Source of the DNA: Actinoalloteichus hoggarensis
GTDB lineage: Bacteria; Actinomycetota; Actinomycetes; Mycobacteriales; Pseudonocardiaceae
DNA: 64,000 bases
Direction of reading: 5' to 3'
Assembly: GCF_002234535.1 (NCBI RefSeq)
Contig: NZ_CP022521.1
Coordinates: 744,001-808,000 of the forward strand
The position numbers were made by a program, and so were the translations under genes. This document shows positions 22,683 through 31,227 of this stretch, in pieces. The notes beneath the pieces were generated by a model. That model saw only the letters and a program-made list of their open reading frames with translations, had not been told where the DNA came from and ran no database searches. Each line of letters begins with the position of its first letter. Position 1 is the first letter of the stretch.

Positions 22683-23491
22683 CACCCGGGCATCCGCACA
22701 CTCGGGGCGGCGCAGTCCGGGCCCGCTCCGGCGGTCCTGGGCCGTCACTCCGGGTGGAGCACGGCTGAGGAGTTCTCACAGCGCACCGAGGACGACGATC
22801 CTGCCGGGTCGGTGGCGGGCGCCTCGCGCATCGGCGACGCCCGCCGCGCCCGCGCCGATCCTGTTCGGGTCGGCGGTGTCGCGGGCCGGTGAGCGTCGGC
22901 GGTGTCGCGGGCCTGCCCGCCGGGATGGCGCCTCGGGCTGTGTCCGGCCCGGTGTCGCGCGGCGGCCCGCTCGGCCGGGTGGTGTTGGCGGCGGAGGTGA
23001 TGCGCGCCCGTCGGGACGGCGATGGCGGAACCGCGGTCCGGCTTCGGTGCGGCCGACGTGCCCTCGGTGACGTCACCACGCCTCGACGAAGTACCGGACT
23101 CTGACCCACGCTCGGACGACGATGCGAGTGCCGCGCGGGTGCCGCGCCCGAGCCTCGCCGGTCGGAGGAGCGCTCGAAGTCGGCGGCCGGCGAACGACGT
23201 CCCGTCATCGGCGGCGGGGCGCCGAGGCGAACCCGTCCCCGGCTCGGTGGTGCTCGGCTACAGCCGTCTGGTGGACACCGGGGCGCCGGGTCGGCCGGCG
23301 TCGTGGGCCAGTACGCGGCCGACGCCGACGGCCGTCTCCTCTCCACGGACTTCGACACCCGGATCGAACGCTTCCTCGGAGACAGGCCTGGCCTGCTGGT
23401 GCCTGCTCGCGAGGCTGTTTCGCTCGGTGGCGTCGCGGGCCTCCCCGGCCGATGGCGAGTCCTCCCGGACTCGACCGCCGCCCGTCGTCGC
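22683..23491. other. Intergenic region between convergent transglycosylase copy 4 and ppx
   Basis: No gene that I can support. A 16-base direct repeat GGCGGTGTCGCGGGCC occurs twice around 22872-22913. Open frames here are by-products of GC richness. Confidence 0.5.
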
Positions 23492-24451
23492 TCAGCCCTC
23501 CGCGAGGGACAGGGCGATGCCGTCCAGGATGTCGTGCTCGCTGACGGTCAGCCGATCGATGCCCGCGCGCGCGGCGATCTCCTCGGCCAGCGTCGCCACC
23601 ACGATCGCGCCGCCCGCGATGACGTCGACGCGGCCGGGATGCATCGACGGGATGGCGGCGCGTTCCGGATGGCTCGCGGCCACGAGGTCCGCGGTGGTCT
23701 GCTCGATCTGTCCGGTGGACAGCTCGGAGAGGTGGATGCGCGTCGGGTCGTACTCCTTGAGGCCCTGTGCGATCGCGGACAGCGTGGTCACCGTGCCCGC
23801 GACGCCGACCCAGGTCCGGGCATCGCGGACGTCGACGTCGTCGAACGCCTCGGACAGGATCGCGGCGGCGACTCGTCGGGCCTCGGCGGCCTCGGACTCG
23901 GCGGGCGGGTCCGAGTGCAGGCACCGCTCGGTGAGCCGCACGCAGCCGACGTCGACCGATCGGGCGGCGACGACGTCGGCGCGGACGCCGTCCCACGTGC
24001 CGTAGACCAGTTCGGTCGAGCCGCCGCCCACGTCGGCGACCACGAACGGACCCTGCTCGGCGGACAGATCCCCGACGGCCCCGACGAAGGACAGCCGGGC
24101 CTCCTCGTCGCCGGAGATCACCTCGGCGTCCACTCCGAGCGTCGCCCGCACCATCGAGAAGAAGTCCTCGCGGTTGGCGGCGTCGCGAGTCGCCGAGGTG
24201 GCCGTCATCCGCACCCGGTCGACGCCGGAGTCGCGGATCCACTCGGCGTACTCGGCGAGGGCCACCCGGGTCCGTTCGAGGGCCTCCGGTGCGAGGCGGC
24301 CGGTCGCGTCGACACCCTGACCGAGCCGGACGATGCGCATCTCCCGCCGCACGTCGTGCAGGATCGGGCGGCCCCCGTCGGCTCGCGTCGCGTCCGCGAT
24401 GAGCAGTCGGATCGAATTGGTACCGCAGTCGATCGCAGCGACCCGGGCCAT
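23492..24451 (-). CDS. Ppx/GppA exopolyphosphatase family protein
   Basis: Belongs to the actin-like ASKHA phosphatases that hydrolyse polyphosphate or pppGpp. Its 319 residues carry the phosphate-1 loop AIDCGTNSIRLLIAD at the N-terminus, RMTATSATRDAANR, the SGDEEARLSF motif with catalytic Glu, the phosphate-2 loop VADVGGGSTEL, and VGVAGTVTTL. The short, two-domain form matches actinobacterial Ppx2 (Rv1026). In M. tuberculosis ppx2 follows Rv1025 on the same strand; here the gene is on the opposite strand, beyond the extra transglycosylase gene, so the block end has been rearranged. Confidence 0.93.
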   Translation of the reverse strand: MARVAAIDCGTNSIRLLIADATRADGGRPILHDVRREMRIVRLGQGVDATGRLAPEALERTRVALAEYAEWIRDSGVDRVRMTATSATRDAANREDFFSMVRATLGVDAEVISGDEEARLSFVGAVGDLSAEQGPFVVADVGGGSTELVYGTWDGVRADVVAARSVDVGCVRLTERCLHSDPPAESEAAEARRVAAAILSEAFDDVDVRDARTWVGVAGTVTTLSAIAQGLKEYDPTRIHLSELSTGQIEQTTADLVAASHPERAAIPSMHPGRVDVIAGGAIVVATLAEEIAARAGIDRLTVSEHDILDGIALSLAEG

Positions 24452-24984
24452 CGCGGCTCCTCCTTCGTCGGTTCACGTCCTTCGACAGTGTCCCCTGTCT
24501 CGGGATGCCGGCCCTGGTCGGGATCGCGCGTTCGAGCGGTTCGACCTCGTGTCACGGCTGGTGCGAGCCGCGCGGGAAGAGCGGAGGAGAGACGTCCCCG
24601 GCGGGTGTGCTGGTTCGGTGGCGACATCCCGCCGTTCCGCACCGCTGCGGCCGCCGACCGGGTGCCCAGGCCTGAGGTCCTGCGGACCGATCCGCCCGGC
24701 CACCCGGCGAGAAGGTCGGCTTCTTCGGCGAGCTGCTTGCGTGCGGGCGCGCGAGAGTCGGCTTTGCTCAGCCCGTGCACCTGTGCGTGAGCACCGGTCA
24801 CCTCGTTTCCTGCCCGCCTGTCCGGTCTGGGCGGTCCCGGCCCTTGCCCTGTGCGTCCTGCCTGCCTACGCGCCGATCGCCCGCTCGCCGCGGCCGACGG
24901 CCTGTTGAGCAGCCGCCGTGCGGGTTCGCGTGACATCGCCGGGACCACCGGCCCGCGTCGGACGGGTCGGTGGTCCCCCGACGA
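24452..24984. other. Intergenic region upstream of ppx
   Basis: 533 bases between two minus-strand genes. It must hold the ppx promoter and the end of the peptidase transcript; I find no gene or clear motif. Confidence 0.4.
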
Positions 24985-26463
24985 TCAGCGGGTGACGAAC
25001 TCCGCGAGGTCGGCGGACTGCGCGAGCCTGCTCGCCTCGTGGACGTACATCATGTGCCCGGCCTCGTAGTACTTGAACTCGATGTTCTCCTGGAGTTCGG
25101 CCGGAATCTCCAGGTGCGCGAAGACGTGCTCGGCGGCGAAGTACGGCGTCGCCCCGTCGTGGTAGCCGTTGGCGACGTGGACCCGCAGGTGCGGATTGGC
25201 ACGCATCGCGGCGGAGAGCCGAGGCGCCACCGTGACGAAGGAGCCCTCGAACTCCGAGTACGACCACGGCTGGACTCGGCGGGTGAGGATCTCGTACGGC
25301 AGGTCGTTCTCGTAACCGAGCTCGGCACGCAGGTAGTGGTTCAGCGCGGCGCCGTACGGGCCGACGATCGCGTTCATGCTCGGGTCGGCGCTGAACATCT
25401 CGCCGCCGGAGTCCGGCTCCCAGCCGACGAAGCGGCCGTCGAGCCTGCCCACCACCTGGCGGCGGTGTCGCAGCAGCTCCGTGAAGAAGCGGATGTGTTC
25501 GATCCGCAGGTTCACCCGGTCCACGTAGTCCTCGCTCAGCCCGCTGAGGCTCGCGATCCGGCGTACCGCCTCGGCGCGCTCCTCGTCACTGAGCCGGTTG
25601 CCTCTGGCCAGCGCCCACGGGTAGTCGCGTTCGGCGTAGTCCTCGGCCTCGGCGACGACCTCGGACAGCGGGCGGTCGCCGTGCAGGCCGTGGTAGTGCG
25701 CGATGGCCGCGTAGGTCGGCAGGAACAGCGGATAAGGCTGGTCGTTGCCCGGCTGGAAGCGGATGGTGCCCATGTCCAGCACCGTGGAGATCAGCAGCAG
25801 CCCGTTGAGGTACATGCCGTAGCGGCTCTGGAGGTGGTCGGCGAGGGCGGCGGCCCGGAGCGTGCCGTAGGACTCGCCCGCCAGGTACTTCGGCGACATC
25901 CAGCGCTGGTGACGGGTGGTCCACAGCCGGATGACCTCGGCGACGGCCTCCAGATCGCCCTGGAAGCCGTGGTAGTCGGCGGGCTTGCCGCCCTTGATCG
26001 CGCGGGAGAACCCGGTGGACACCGGGTCGATGAACACCAGGTCGCTGTGCACCAGCAGCGACTCCGGATTGTCGGCCAGCCCGTAGGGCGGGGGCGCCAG
26101 TTCGCCCGCGTCACCCATGACGACGCGCTTCGGGCCGAGGACGCCCAGGTGGAGCCACACGCTGGACGAGCCGGGACCGCCGTTGAACGCGAAGGTGATC
26201 GGTCGGTTCGCGGGCTGTTCTCCGTCGAGGGTGTACGCCGTGACGAACACCTCGGCCTTGGCCTGGTGGCCGTCGAACTTCCCGTCGGTGTGCACCTCCT
26301 CGCGCAGCACGATCCGGCCCGCCGTCGCGGTGTACGCCAGCTCGTTGCCGCCCGCGACGAGGGTGTGACTGGTGGTGACCAGGTCGTCGGTGGGCTCGAC
26401 GGGTGTTGCCGCCGCGGCCTCGGGGCCCGCCTCCACGTCGTGTGCTGTCTCCTTCTTCGCCAT
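24985..26463 (-). CDS. S10 family serine carboxypeptidase-like peptidase
   Basis: An alpha/beta-hydrolase carboxypeptidase of 492 residues. Family marks are FNGGPGSSSVWLH (93-105, oxyanion region), the nucleophile Ser198 in GESYGTLR, Asp436 in GYHDGATPYFAAEH and His470 in YEAGHMMYVH. There is no signal peptide; the N-terminus is Ala/Glu-rich and hydrophilic, so unlike yeast carboxypeptidase Y it is probably cytoplasmic. A helical insert lies between the nucleophile and the Asp/His part. The ATG is at 26463, and 129 bases separate it from the divergent membrane-protein gene. Confidence 0.93.
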   Translation of the reverse strand: MAKKETAHDVEAGPEAAAATPVEPTDDLVTTSHTLVAGGNELAYTATAGRIVLREEVHTDGKFDGHQAKAEVFVTAYTLDGEQPANRPITFAFNGGPGSSSVWLHLGVLGPKRVVMGDAGELAPPPYGLADNPESLLVHSDLVFIDPVSTGFSRAIKGGKPADYHGFQGDLEAVAEVIRLWTTRHQRWMSPKYLAGESYGTLRAAALADHLQSRYGMYLNGLLLISTVLDMGTIRFQPGNDQPYPLFLPTYAAIAHYHGLHGDRPLSEVVAEAEDYAERDYPWALARGNRLSDEERAEAVRRIASLSGLSEDYVDRVNLRIEHIRFFTELLRHRRQVVGRLDGRFVGWEPDSGGEMFSADPSMNAIVGPYGAALNHYLRAELGYENDLPYEILTRRVQPWSYSEFEGSFVTVAPRLSAAMRANPHLRVHVANGYHDGATPYFAAEHVFAHLEIPAELQENIEFKYYEAGHMMYVHEASRLAQSADLAEFVTR

Positions 26464-26592
26464 GGCGGCAGCCTACGAGAAGTGGTTAGCAGTCCAAAGG
26501 GTCAATGTCGGCGACCGGTCGTCTGCGAGGATCTCCAGGCGGCGAGCGGCGGCATTCTCGTTCGTGGAACGTACCTCGAGGAGAGGCACCTC

Positions 26593-27120
26593 ATGGCGAC
26601 ACCGCGAAGCGGCTCGACGGCCGGTCGACACCCGGGGGGAGTCCTGTCCTGGGCCGCCGCTGCGGTGGGCCTCGGCCATGCGGCCTTCAGCGTCTACTGG
26701 GGCCTGGGCGGGACCTGGCTGCTGGACACCGTCGCCGGGGGCGCGATGGTTCCCACGGAGACGAACGGCTCCGTTCTCGTCCTGCTCGTCTGGGCGGCGG
26801 CGCTCGTCAAGCTCGGGGTGGCCGTGACACCGCTGGTCCTGCGGTACGTCGCGCTTCCTCGGCCGCTGCGCAGGCTGGGGCGCTTCCTCGGCTGGGCGGC
26901 CTCCGTGGTGCTGACGCTCTACGGCGCGGTCTTCACCGGGGCCGCCCTGCTCGTCCTCGGCGGTGTGCTGGAAGCGGGGCCCGATGTCGATCGCACGGCT
27001 CTCGCCTGGCACGGCTTCCTCTGGGACCCGTGGTTCCTGGCGTGGGGCCTGCTGCTCGGGGCGGCCCTGTGGCGGAGCCGGGACGCACGGACCGCGCGGA
27101 CGGCGGACGTCGCGGCCTGA
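26593..27120 (+). CDS. DUF3995-type integral membrane protein
   Basis: 175 residues with four hydrophobic segments (about 17-40, 55-80, 95-120, 145-165). The sequence SVYWGLGGTWLLDTV and the W-G patterns at the end of helix 4 are typical of the DUF3995 family, whose function is unknown. ATG 26593 is preceded by GAGGAGAGG. It is transcribed away from the S10 peptidase and ends 59 bases before the DNA glycosylase gene, so both may share a transcript. Confidence 0.7.
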   Translation: MATPRSGSTAGRHPGGVLSWAAAAVGLGHAAFSVYWGLGGTWLLDTVAGGAMVPTETNGSVLVLLVWAAALVKLGVAVTPLVLRYVALPRPLRRLGRFLGWAASVVLTLYGAVFTGAALLVLGGVLEAGPDVDRTALAWHGFLWDPWFLAWGLLLGAALWRSRDARTARTADVAA

Positions 27121-27179
27121 CCACCCCGGGCACCCGGCCGACGCTGCCGTCGGTGCCGCGAACCCGCGATGATGCTGTG

Positions 27180-27929
27180 ATGAGCCGCATGGACCCCGGC
27201 AGGCTGGCGCCCGGTGTGACCAGCCGCGCCGAGCTGGACGAACTCGTCGTCCGATGCGACGCCTGCCCTCGCCTGGTCGCGTGGCGGGAACAGGTGGCGC
27301 GGGACCGTCGTCGTGCCTATGCCGACCAGACCTACTGGGGCAGGCCGGTGCCGGGTTTCGGGGCCGACGACGCGCCGCTGGCGATCGTGGGGCTCGCCCC
27401 GGCCGCCCACGGCGGCAACCGCACCGGGCGGATGTTCACCGGCGACCGGGCGGGGGACTTCCTCTACGCCGCCATGTACGAGGTCGGACTCGCCTCCGCG
27501 CCGGTCTCCACAGCCCGCGACGACGACCTGCGGTTGATCGGCACCAGGATCACCGCTCCGGTGCACTGCGCCCCGCCCGACAACAAGCCGACGCCCGCCG
27601 AGCGCGATCGCTGCGGGTCGTGGCTGCGCCGTGAACTGGAGCTGCTGCGGCCCAGCCTACGGGCGGTCCTCGCGTTGGGCGGGTTCGCCTGGCGGACGTT
27701 GTTCCCGATCCTCGCCGCGGACTGGAAGGTGCCGGTGCCGCGTCCGAAGTTCGGCCACGGCGTGCGCATCGTTCTTCCCGCCCGCGACGGCGGGTCCGAC
27801 CTCACCGTGTTCGGCTGCTTCCACGTCAGCCAGCAGAACACCTTCACCGGGACGCTGACGCCGCCGATGCTGCGGACGGTGCTCGCCTCGGCGGCACAGG
27901 CCGCCGGACTGGCCACGACGACCGGGTGA
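27180..27929 (+). CDS. Type-5 uracil-DNA glycosylase (UdgB)
   Basis: Removes uracil and some deaminated purines from DNA in base-excision repair. In the 249 residues, the first iron-sulfur cysteines are at 26 and 29 (RCDACPRL), with others in VHCAPPDNKP and RDRC. The active-site motif A is GLAPAAHGGNRTGRMFTGD and motif B is HVSQQNTFTGTL. The Ala-rich motif A without the Asp of family 1 and the four-cysteine cluster identify family 5, as in mycobacteria and Thermus. ATG 27180 follows directly on GTG 27177, which could also be used. Confidence 0.93.
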   Translation: MSRMDPGRLAPGVTSRAELDELVVRCDACPRLVAWREQVARDRRRAYADQTYWGRPVPGFGADDAPLAIVGLAPAAHGGNRTGRMFTGDRAGDFLYAAMYEVGLASAPVSTARDDDLRLIGTRITAPVHCAPPDNKPTPAERDRCGSWLRRELELLRPSLRAVLALGGFAWRTLFPILAADWKVPVPRPKFGHGVRIVLPARDGGSDLTVFGCFHVSQQNTFTGTLTPPMLRTVLASAAQAAGLATTTG

Positions 27930-28246
27930 CGCGGGGCCGGGCACGGCGGAGAGGGTCGGCCCGAGGCACGTCGGCTTGCCGGCCGTGGTGCGGCCGGTTC
28001 GCGTGCGGGCGGTCAGGCGAGCGCCGCCCGCGTGCCGCACCGGATCCTCGCCGCGTCACGGGCGTCGCCGACACCGTCGCCGAACGCCGGTGTTCCGGCG
28101 CCGGTCGTCGCCGTGCCGAGTGCTCGCGTGCCCGGTTCGGCCCGGTCAGCCCTGCTCAGCCGGTCTGACTCGCCTCGATGCGTCTCGGCTCGGTCCCGTT
28201 CCGTTCCAGGCCGGCCCGCCCCGGCGGCCGGCGTGCGGGACGGCCG
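27930..28246. other. Intergenic region between convergent genes
   Basis: 317 bases between the glycosylase and a minus-strand membrane-protein gene. Nothing recognised. Confidence 0.4.
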
Positions 28247-28777
28247 TCAGTCGGTGGAGGGCGGCCGGCGCGCCGCCTCGACCCGGCGGGCCCAGCGCCG
28301 TGCCGACTCCGGCCAGTCGCCCTGAGGTCGATGCCGGACGTCGGCGACCAGCGCGCCGAGGCCGACCACGCCCACCCTGGTGGCCACGGCGGTCGCGTCC
28401 GGGCGAGGCTCGGGTGCCAGTCCCACGTCGGCCAGCGCCGCCACCGCCAGCGACAGCAGCCGATCGCGACCGGCGACGTCGAGCGCGGACCAGTCCGCGT
28501 CCTCCTCGTCGCCGGTGGCCTCGCGCAGCACGGGCGGGTCCGGATCGGGGTGCTCGGCGAGGTAGGCGTCGTGCGGGCGGCGAAGCCGCGCCGTGACGAA
28601 GGAGAGCGCGACGAAGCTGAGCGCGAGCCCGCCGCCGATGATCATCGTGACCATCGAGTCGAGCCACAGTCCGACCAGCAGGGCCGCCACCCCCGCGATG
28701 CCCTCGCCGACCCCGACGATCCGCAGGACGCGCGCGACGCGCAGATACTCGGGATCACCGGGCAACGCTGGGCTCAC
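28247..28777 (-). CDS. Hypothetical two-helix membrane protein
   Basis: 176 residues that I do not recognise as a named family. Two adjacent hydrophobic segments (about 18-40 and 43-62: GVGEGIAGVAALLVGLWL, TMIIGGGLALSFVALSFV) are followed by a soluble C-terminal domain rich in acidic residues and Trp. GTG 28777 is preferred because GGAGG lies nine bases before it; GTG 28786 would abut that site. It is divergent from the DUF4129/MoxR operon, with 116 bases between the starts. Confidence 0.65.
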   Translation of the reverse strand: MSPALPGDPEYLRVARVLRIVGVGEGIAGVAALLVGLWLDSMVTMIIGGGLALSFVALSFVTARLRRPHDAYLAEHPDPDPPVLREATGDEEDADWSALDVAGRDRLLSLAVAALADVGLAPEPRPDATAVATRVGVVGLGALVADVRHRPQGDWPESARRWARRVEAARRPPSTD

Positions 28778-28893
28778 GGCAGCCACCTCCCGTCCTCGCG
28801 CGGTCGACGCCGCGCGCTCGTGCCGCCGATCATGCCGGAGGAGTCGGCCCTCGGGCGATAGAGTGACCGGACTCGTTCGACGATCGGAGCCCG

Positions 28894-29613
28894 CTGATCA
28901 GACCGCGTCCCATCCTGCTGATCTCGGCCGTCGGCTTCGTCCTGGTGGCCATGGCGGCGGCACGAGGACGCAGCGGGATCCCCTACGACGGCGGGCTCGT
29001 GGCGCCCCCGGCGACCACCGAGGCACCGACCACCGCCCCGCCGAACGCCGACGAGGTCACCCCCCGGCCGGAGTCGAACGAGTGGATCGGCGCGGGATTC
29101 GGACTGTTCCTGCTGGTGATCCTCGTGCTGGTGATCGTCGGTCTCCTCGGCATCCTGCTGTCCTTCCGACTGCCGAACCGTCGGACCCGAGTACGCGGCC
29201 CGCGCAGGAAGGCTCCGCCCGACGAGCAGCCGCCCGCCGACCCGTCGCCCGCAGGCGCGTCCGTGTCGGCGGCCGGCGTCCGGGCGGCACTGCACGTCTT
29301 GGACGAGCAGGCCGCCGGGTCGCCTGGCGACCGCGTCGTCGAGGCCTGGCGGCTGTTCGAACAGGCGGCGGCCGAGGCGGGAACCCGCCGCCGCGCCCCG
29401 CAGACGCCCAGCGAGTTCGCCGCCGAACTGGTCGCGGCGCGTGCCGTGCCCGAGGCACCGGTCGCCGAGCTGCGGGCGCTCTACCACCGTGCCCGCTTCG
29501 ACCCGGCGTATCGGACCTCTCCCGACGACGTCGTCCGGGCTCGCGCCGCGTTGACGGCGGTGGCCGCGGCCTTGGACGACGCGGCTCGGACCGCCGATCG
29601 GACCCGCCGATGA
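28894..29613 (+). CDS. DUF4129 domain membrane protein
   Basis: First gene of the DUF4129 - membrane protein - MoxR - DUF58 - membrane protein cluster. Two membrane segments are visible (RPILLISAVGFVLVAMAAA; FGLFLLVILVLVIVGLLGILL), then the DUF4129 domain with VVEAWRLFEQAAAEAG, RRAPQTPSEFAAEL and LYHRARFDPAYRT. The frame has no ATG, GTG or TTG before GTG 28945, yet the first helix is coded upstream of it. A CTG at 28894 behind GGAG (28886-28889) would include the helix and is given here; GTG 28945 is the conventional alternative. MoxR/DUF58 systems are thought to assemble or activate surface protein complexes. Confidence 0.8.
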   Translation: MIRPRPILLISAVGFVLVAMAAARGRSGIPYDGGLVAPPATTEAPTTAPPNADEVTPRPESNEWIGAGFGLFLLVILVLVIVGLLGILLSFRLPNRRTRVRGPRRKAPPDEQPPADPSPAGASVSAAGVRAALHVLDEQAAGSPGDRVVEAWRLFEQAAAEAGTRRRAPQTPSEFAAELVAARAVPEAPVAELRALYHRARFDPAYRTSPDDVVRARAALTAVAAALDDAARTADRTRR

Positions 29614-30098
29614 AGCCGAGAGCCGTCCTCGTGGGCGGAGTACTGCTCTTGGCCGCCTCGGCGCTGCTGCTGGTGCTGATCGCGGGCATTCCCGCGGGCT
29701 GGGCGGTCGCGGTGGCACTGCCGCCGCTGTGCTGGCTGCTGTTGAGCCTGCGAGTGGGACGGACCGCGGCGGCGGTGTGGCAGCCGACGCGGCCGCCGGA
29801 GGACTCGATCCGCTTCGTGCAGGCGGCGACGCTGGCCGGTCGGTTCACGGAGGCCTCGGCGGATCGACGTCGCTTTCGCACCAGGCTCCAGCCTCGGCTG
29901 CGCGCGGTGGCGCTGACCGCGTTGCGCGGCCGTCCCGAGACCGCGGGCGTGACCGATCTCCACGACCCGAGGGCGGTCGCCGCCCTGGACCCCCGACTGC
30001 ACCGGCTCCTGACGGACCCCGCCGCCACGCTGCCCGCCCCTCGAGTGCTCGCGGCACTGCTCGCCGAGCTCGACGACGGCCGGGCCGGGCCGTCGTGA
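29610..30098 (+). CDS. Membrane protein of the MoxR/DUF58 cluster
   Basis: 162 residues, start overlapping the previous stop (ATGA), so it is co-translated. Two hydrophobic helices lie at the N-terminus (VLVGGVLLLAASALLLVLIA; GWAVAVALPPLCWLLLSL), followed by a basic cytoplasmic part of about 110 residues with FRTRLQPRLRAVALTAL and VAALDPRLHRLLTDP. This protein type is regularly found between DUF4129 and MoxR genes in actinobacteria and has no known function. The call rests on position and topology. Confidence 0.75.
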   Translation: MKPRAVLVGGVLLLAASALLLVLIAGIPAGWAVAVALPPLCWLLLSLRVGRTAAAVWQPTRPPEDSIRFVQAATLAGRFTEASADRRRFRTRLQPRLRAVALTALRGRPETAGVTDLHDPRAVAALDPRLHRLLTDPAATLPAPRVLAALLAELDDGRAGPS

Positions 30099-30216
30099 CG
30101 GCGGGGCCCGTCGGGACGCCGCGGGCACGAGGCCCTGAAGCCGGGACACGGCGGCGGCCGAGGCAGACGACCGCCGCCCGCCGGTGCCGAACAGATCCGA
30201 GCCGAGGAGAGGACAG

Positions 30217-31227
30217 GTGCCCGAGGTGACCGAGAACGTCCGGCCCCCGAACGTGCCCGCCGTCGCCGCCGTCGCCGCCGTCGGCGCGGCGGTGCGCGCC
30301 GGTGTGGAGTCCGTCGTCGTCGGGGCGGGCCGGAGCCTGCGGCTGACCCTGGCCGCCCTGCTCGCGGGCGGGCACGTCCTGCTGGAGGACGTGCCCGGGC
30401 TGGGCAAGACGTTGCTGGCGAGCAGCCTCGCCCAGACGCTCGGACTGGACTTCCGTCGTCTCCAGTGCACCCCCGACCTGCTGCCCGCCGATATCACCGG
30501 CTCCTCTCTGTTCGACCCCACCACCCGCGAGTTCGTCTTCCGGCCGGGCCCGATCTTCACCGGTCTGCTCCTCGCGGACGAGATCAACCGGACGCCGCCG
30601 AAGACCCAGTCGGCGCTGCTGGAGGCGATGCAGGAACGGCAGGTCACCGTCGAGGGCACCACGATGCGTCTCACCAGGCCGTTCCATGTGCTGGCCACCG
30701 CGAATCCCGTCGAGTACGAGGGCACCTATCCGCTGCCGGAGGCGCAGCTCGACCGCTTTCTCCTGCGGTTGGACGTCGGCTACCCGACGGCGGAGCAGGA
30801 GACGGAGGTGCTGCGCCGCAGGCTGGCCCGACGGCAGGAGGAGACCACGCTCCCCGCGGTCGTCGGCGCCGAGGAGTTCACGGCGATGCAGGCCGGGGTC
30901 GAGACCGTCGACGTCGATTCCGACGTGCTGCGGTACTGCGTCGAGCTGGCCTCGGCCACCCGGACGCATCCGGCGGTCGAGGTCGGCGCCTCGCCGCGCG
31001 GCGCCCTGGCCCTGGTGCTGGTCGCGCGGGCCCTCGCCGTGCTCGACGGACGGACGTTCGTGCTGCCCGAGGACGTCAAGGAGTGCGCGGTGGCCGCCCT
31101 CGCGCACCGGATCACACTGCGACCCGAGACCTGGACGACCGGTGTGACCGGTGTCGAGGTGGTCGCCGAACTGCTCACGTCGGTGCCCGGTCCGGCCACC
31201 GGCAGGCAGGGGACGAGACGATCGTGA
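30217..31227 (+). CDS. MoxR-family AAA+ ATPase
   Basis: A chaperone-like ATPase of 336 residues. Walker A is GLGKT at residues 61-65 (LLEDVPGLGKTLLA), Walker B/sensor is LLLADEINRTPPKTQSALL, and the arginine-finger region is YPLPEAQLDRFLLRL; the C-terminal AAA lid has GASPRGALALVLVARA. MoxR ATPases act with vWA/DUF58 partners to insert cofactors or fold complexes. GTG 30217 is chosen for the GAGGAGAGG just before it; GTG 30184 is possible. The stop overlaps the DUF58 start as GTGA, so the pair is translationally coupled. Confidence 0.94.
   Translation: MPEVTENVRPPNVPAVAAVAAVGAAVRAGVESVVVGAGRSLRLTLAALLAGGHVLLEDVPGLGKTLLASSLAQTLGLDFRRLQCTPDLLPADITGSSLFDPTTREFVFRPGPIFTGLLLADEINRTPPKTQSALLEAMQERQVTVEGTTMRLTRPFHVLATANPVEYEGTYPLPEAQLDRFLLRLDVGYPTAEQETEVLRRRLARRQEETTLPAVVGAEEFTAMQAGVETVDVDSDVLRYCVELASATRTHPAVEVGASPRGALALVLVARALAVLDGRTFVLPEDVKECAVAALAHRITLRPETWTTGVTGVEVVAELLTSVPGPATGRQGTRRS

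Noticed and set aside
22057-23358. 433-residue minus-strand Arg/Pro/Ser-rich frame
   Set aside because: Antisense of the repetitive tail of transglycosylase copy 4 and of the intergenic gap.
24970-26592. Plus-strand open frame running into the DUF3995-type gene
   Set aside because: It is antisense to the S10 peptidase; the real gene starts at ATG 26593 behind a ribosome-binding site.
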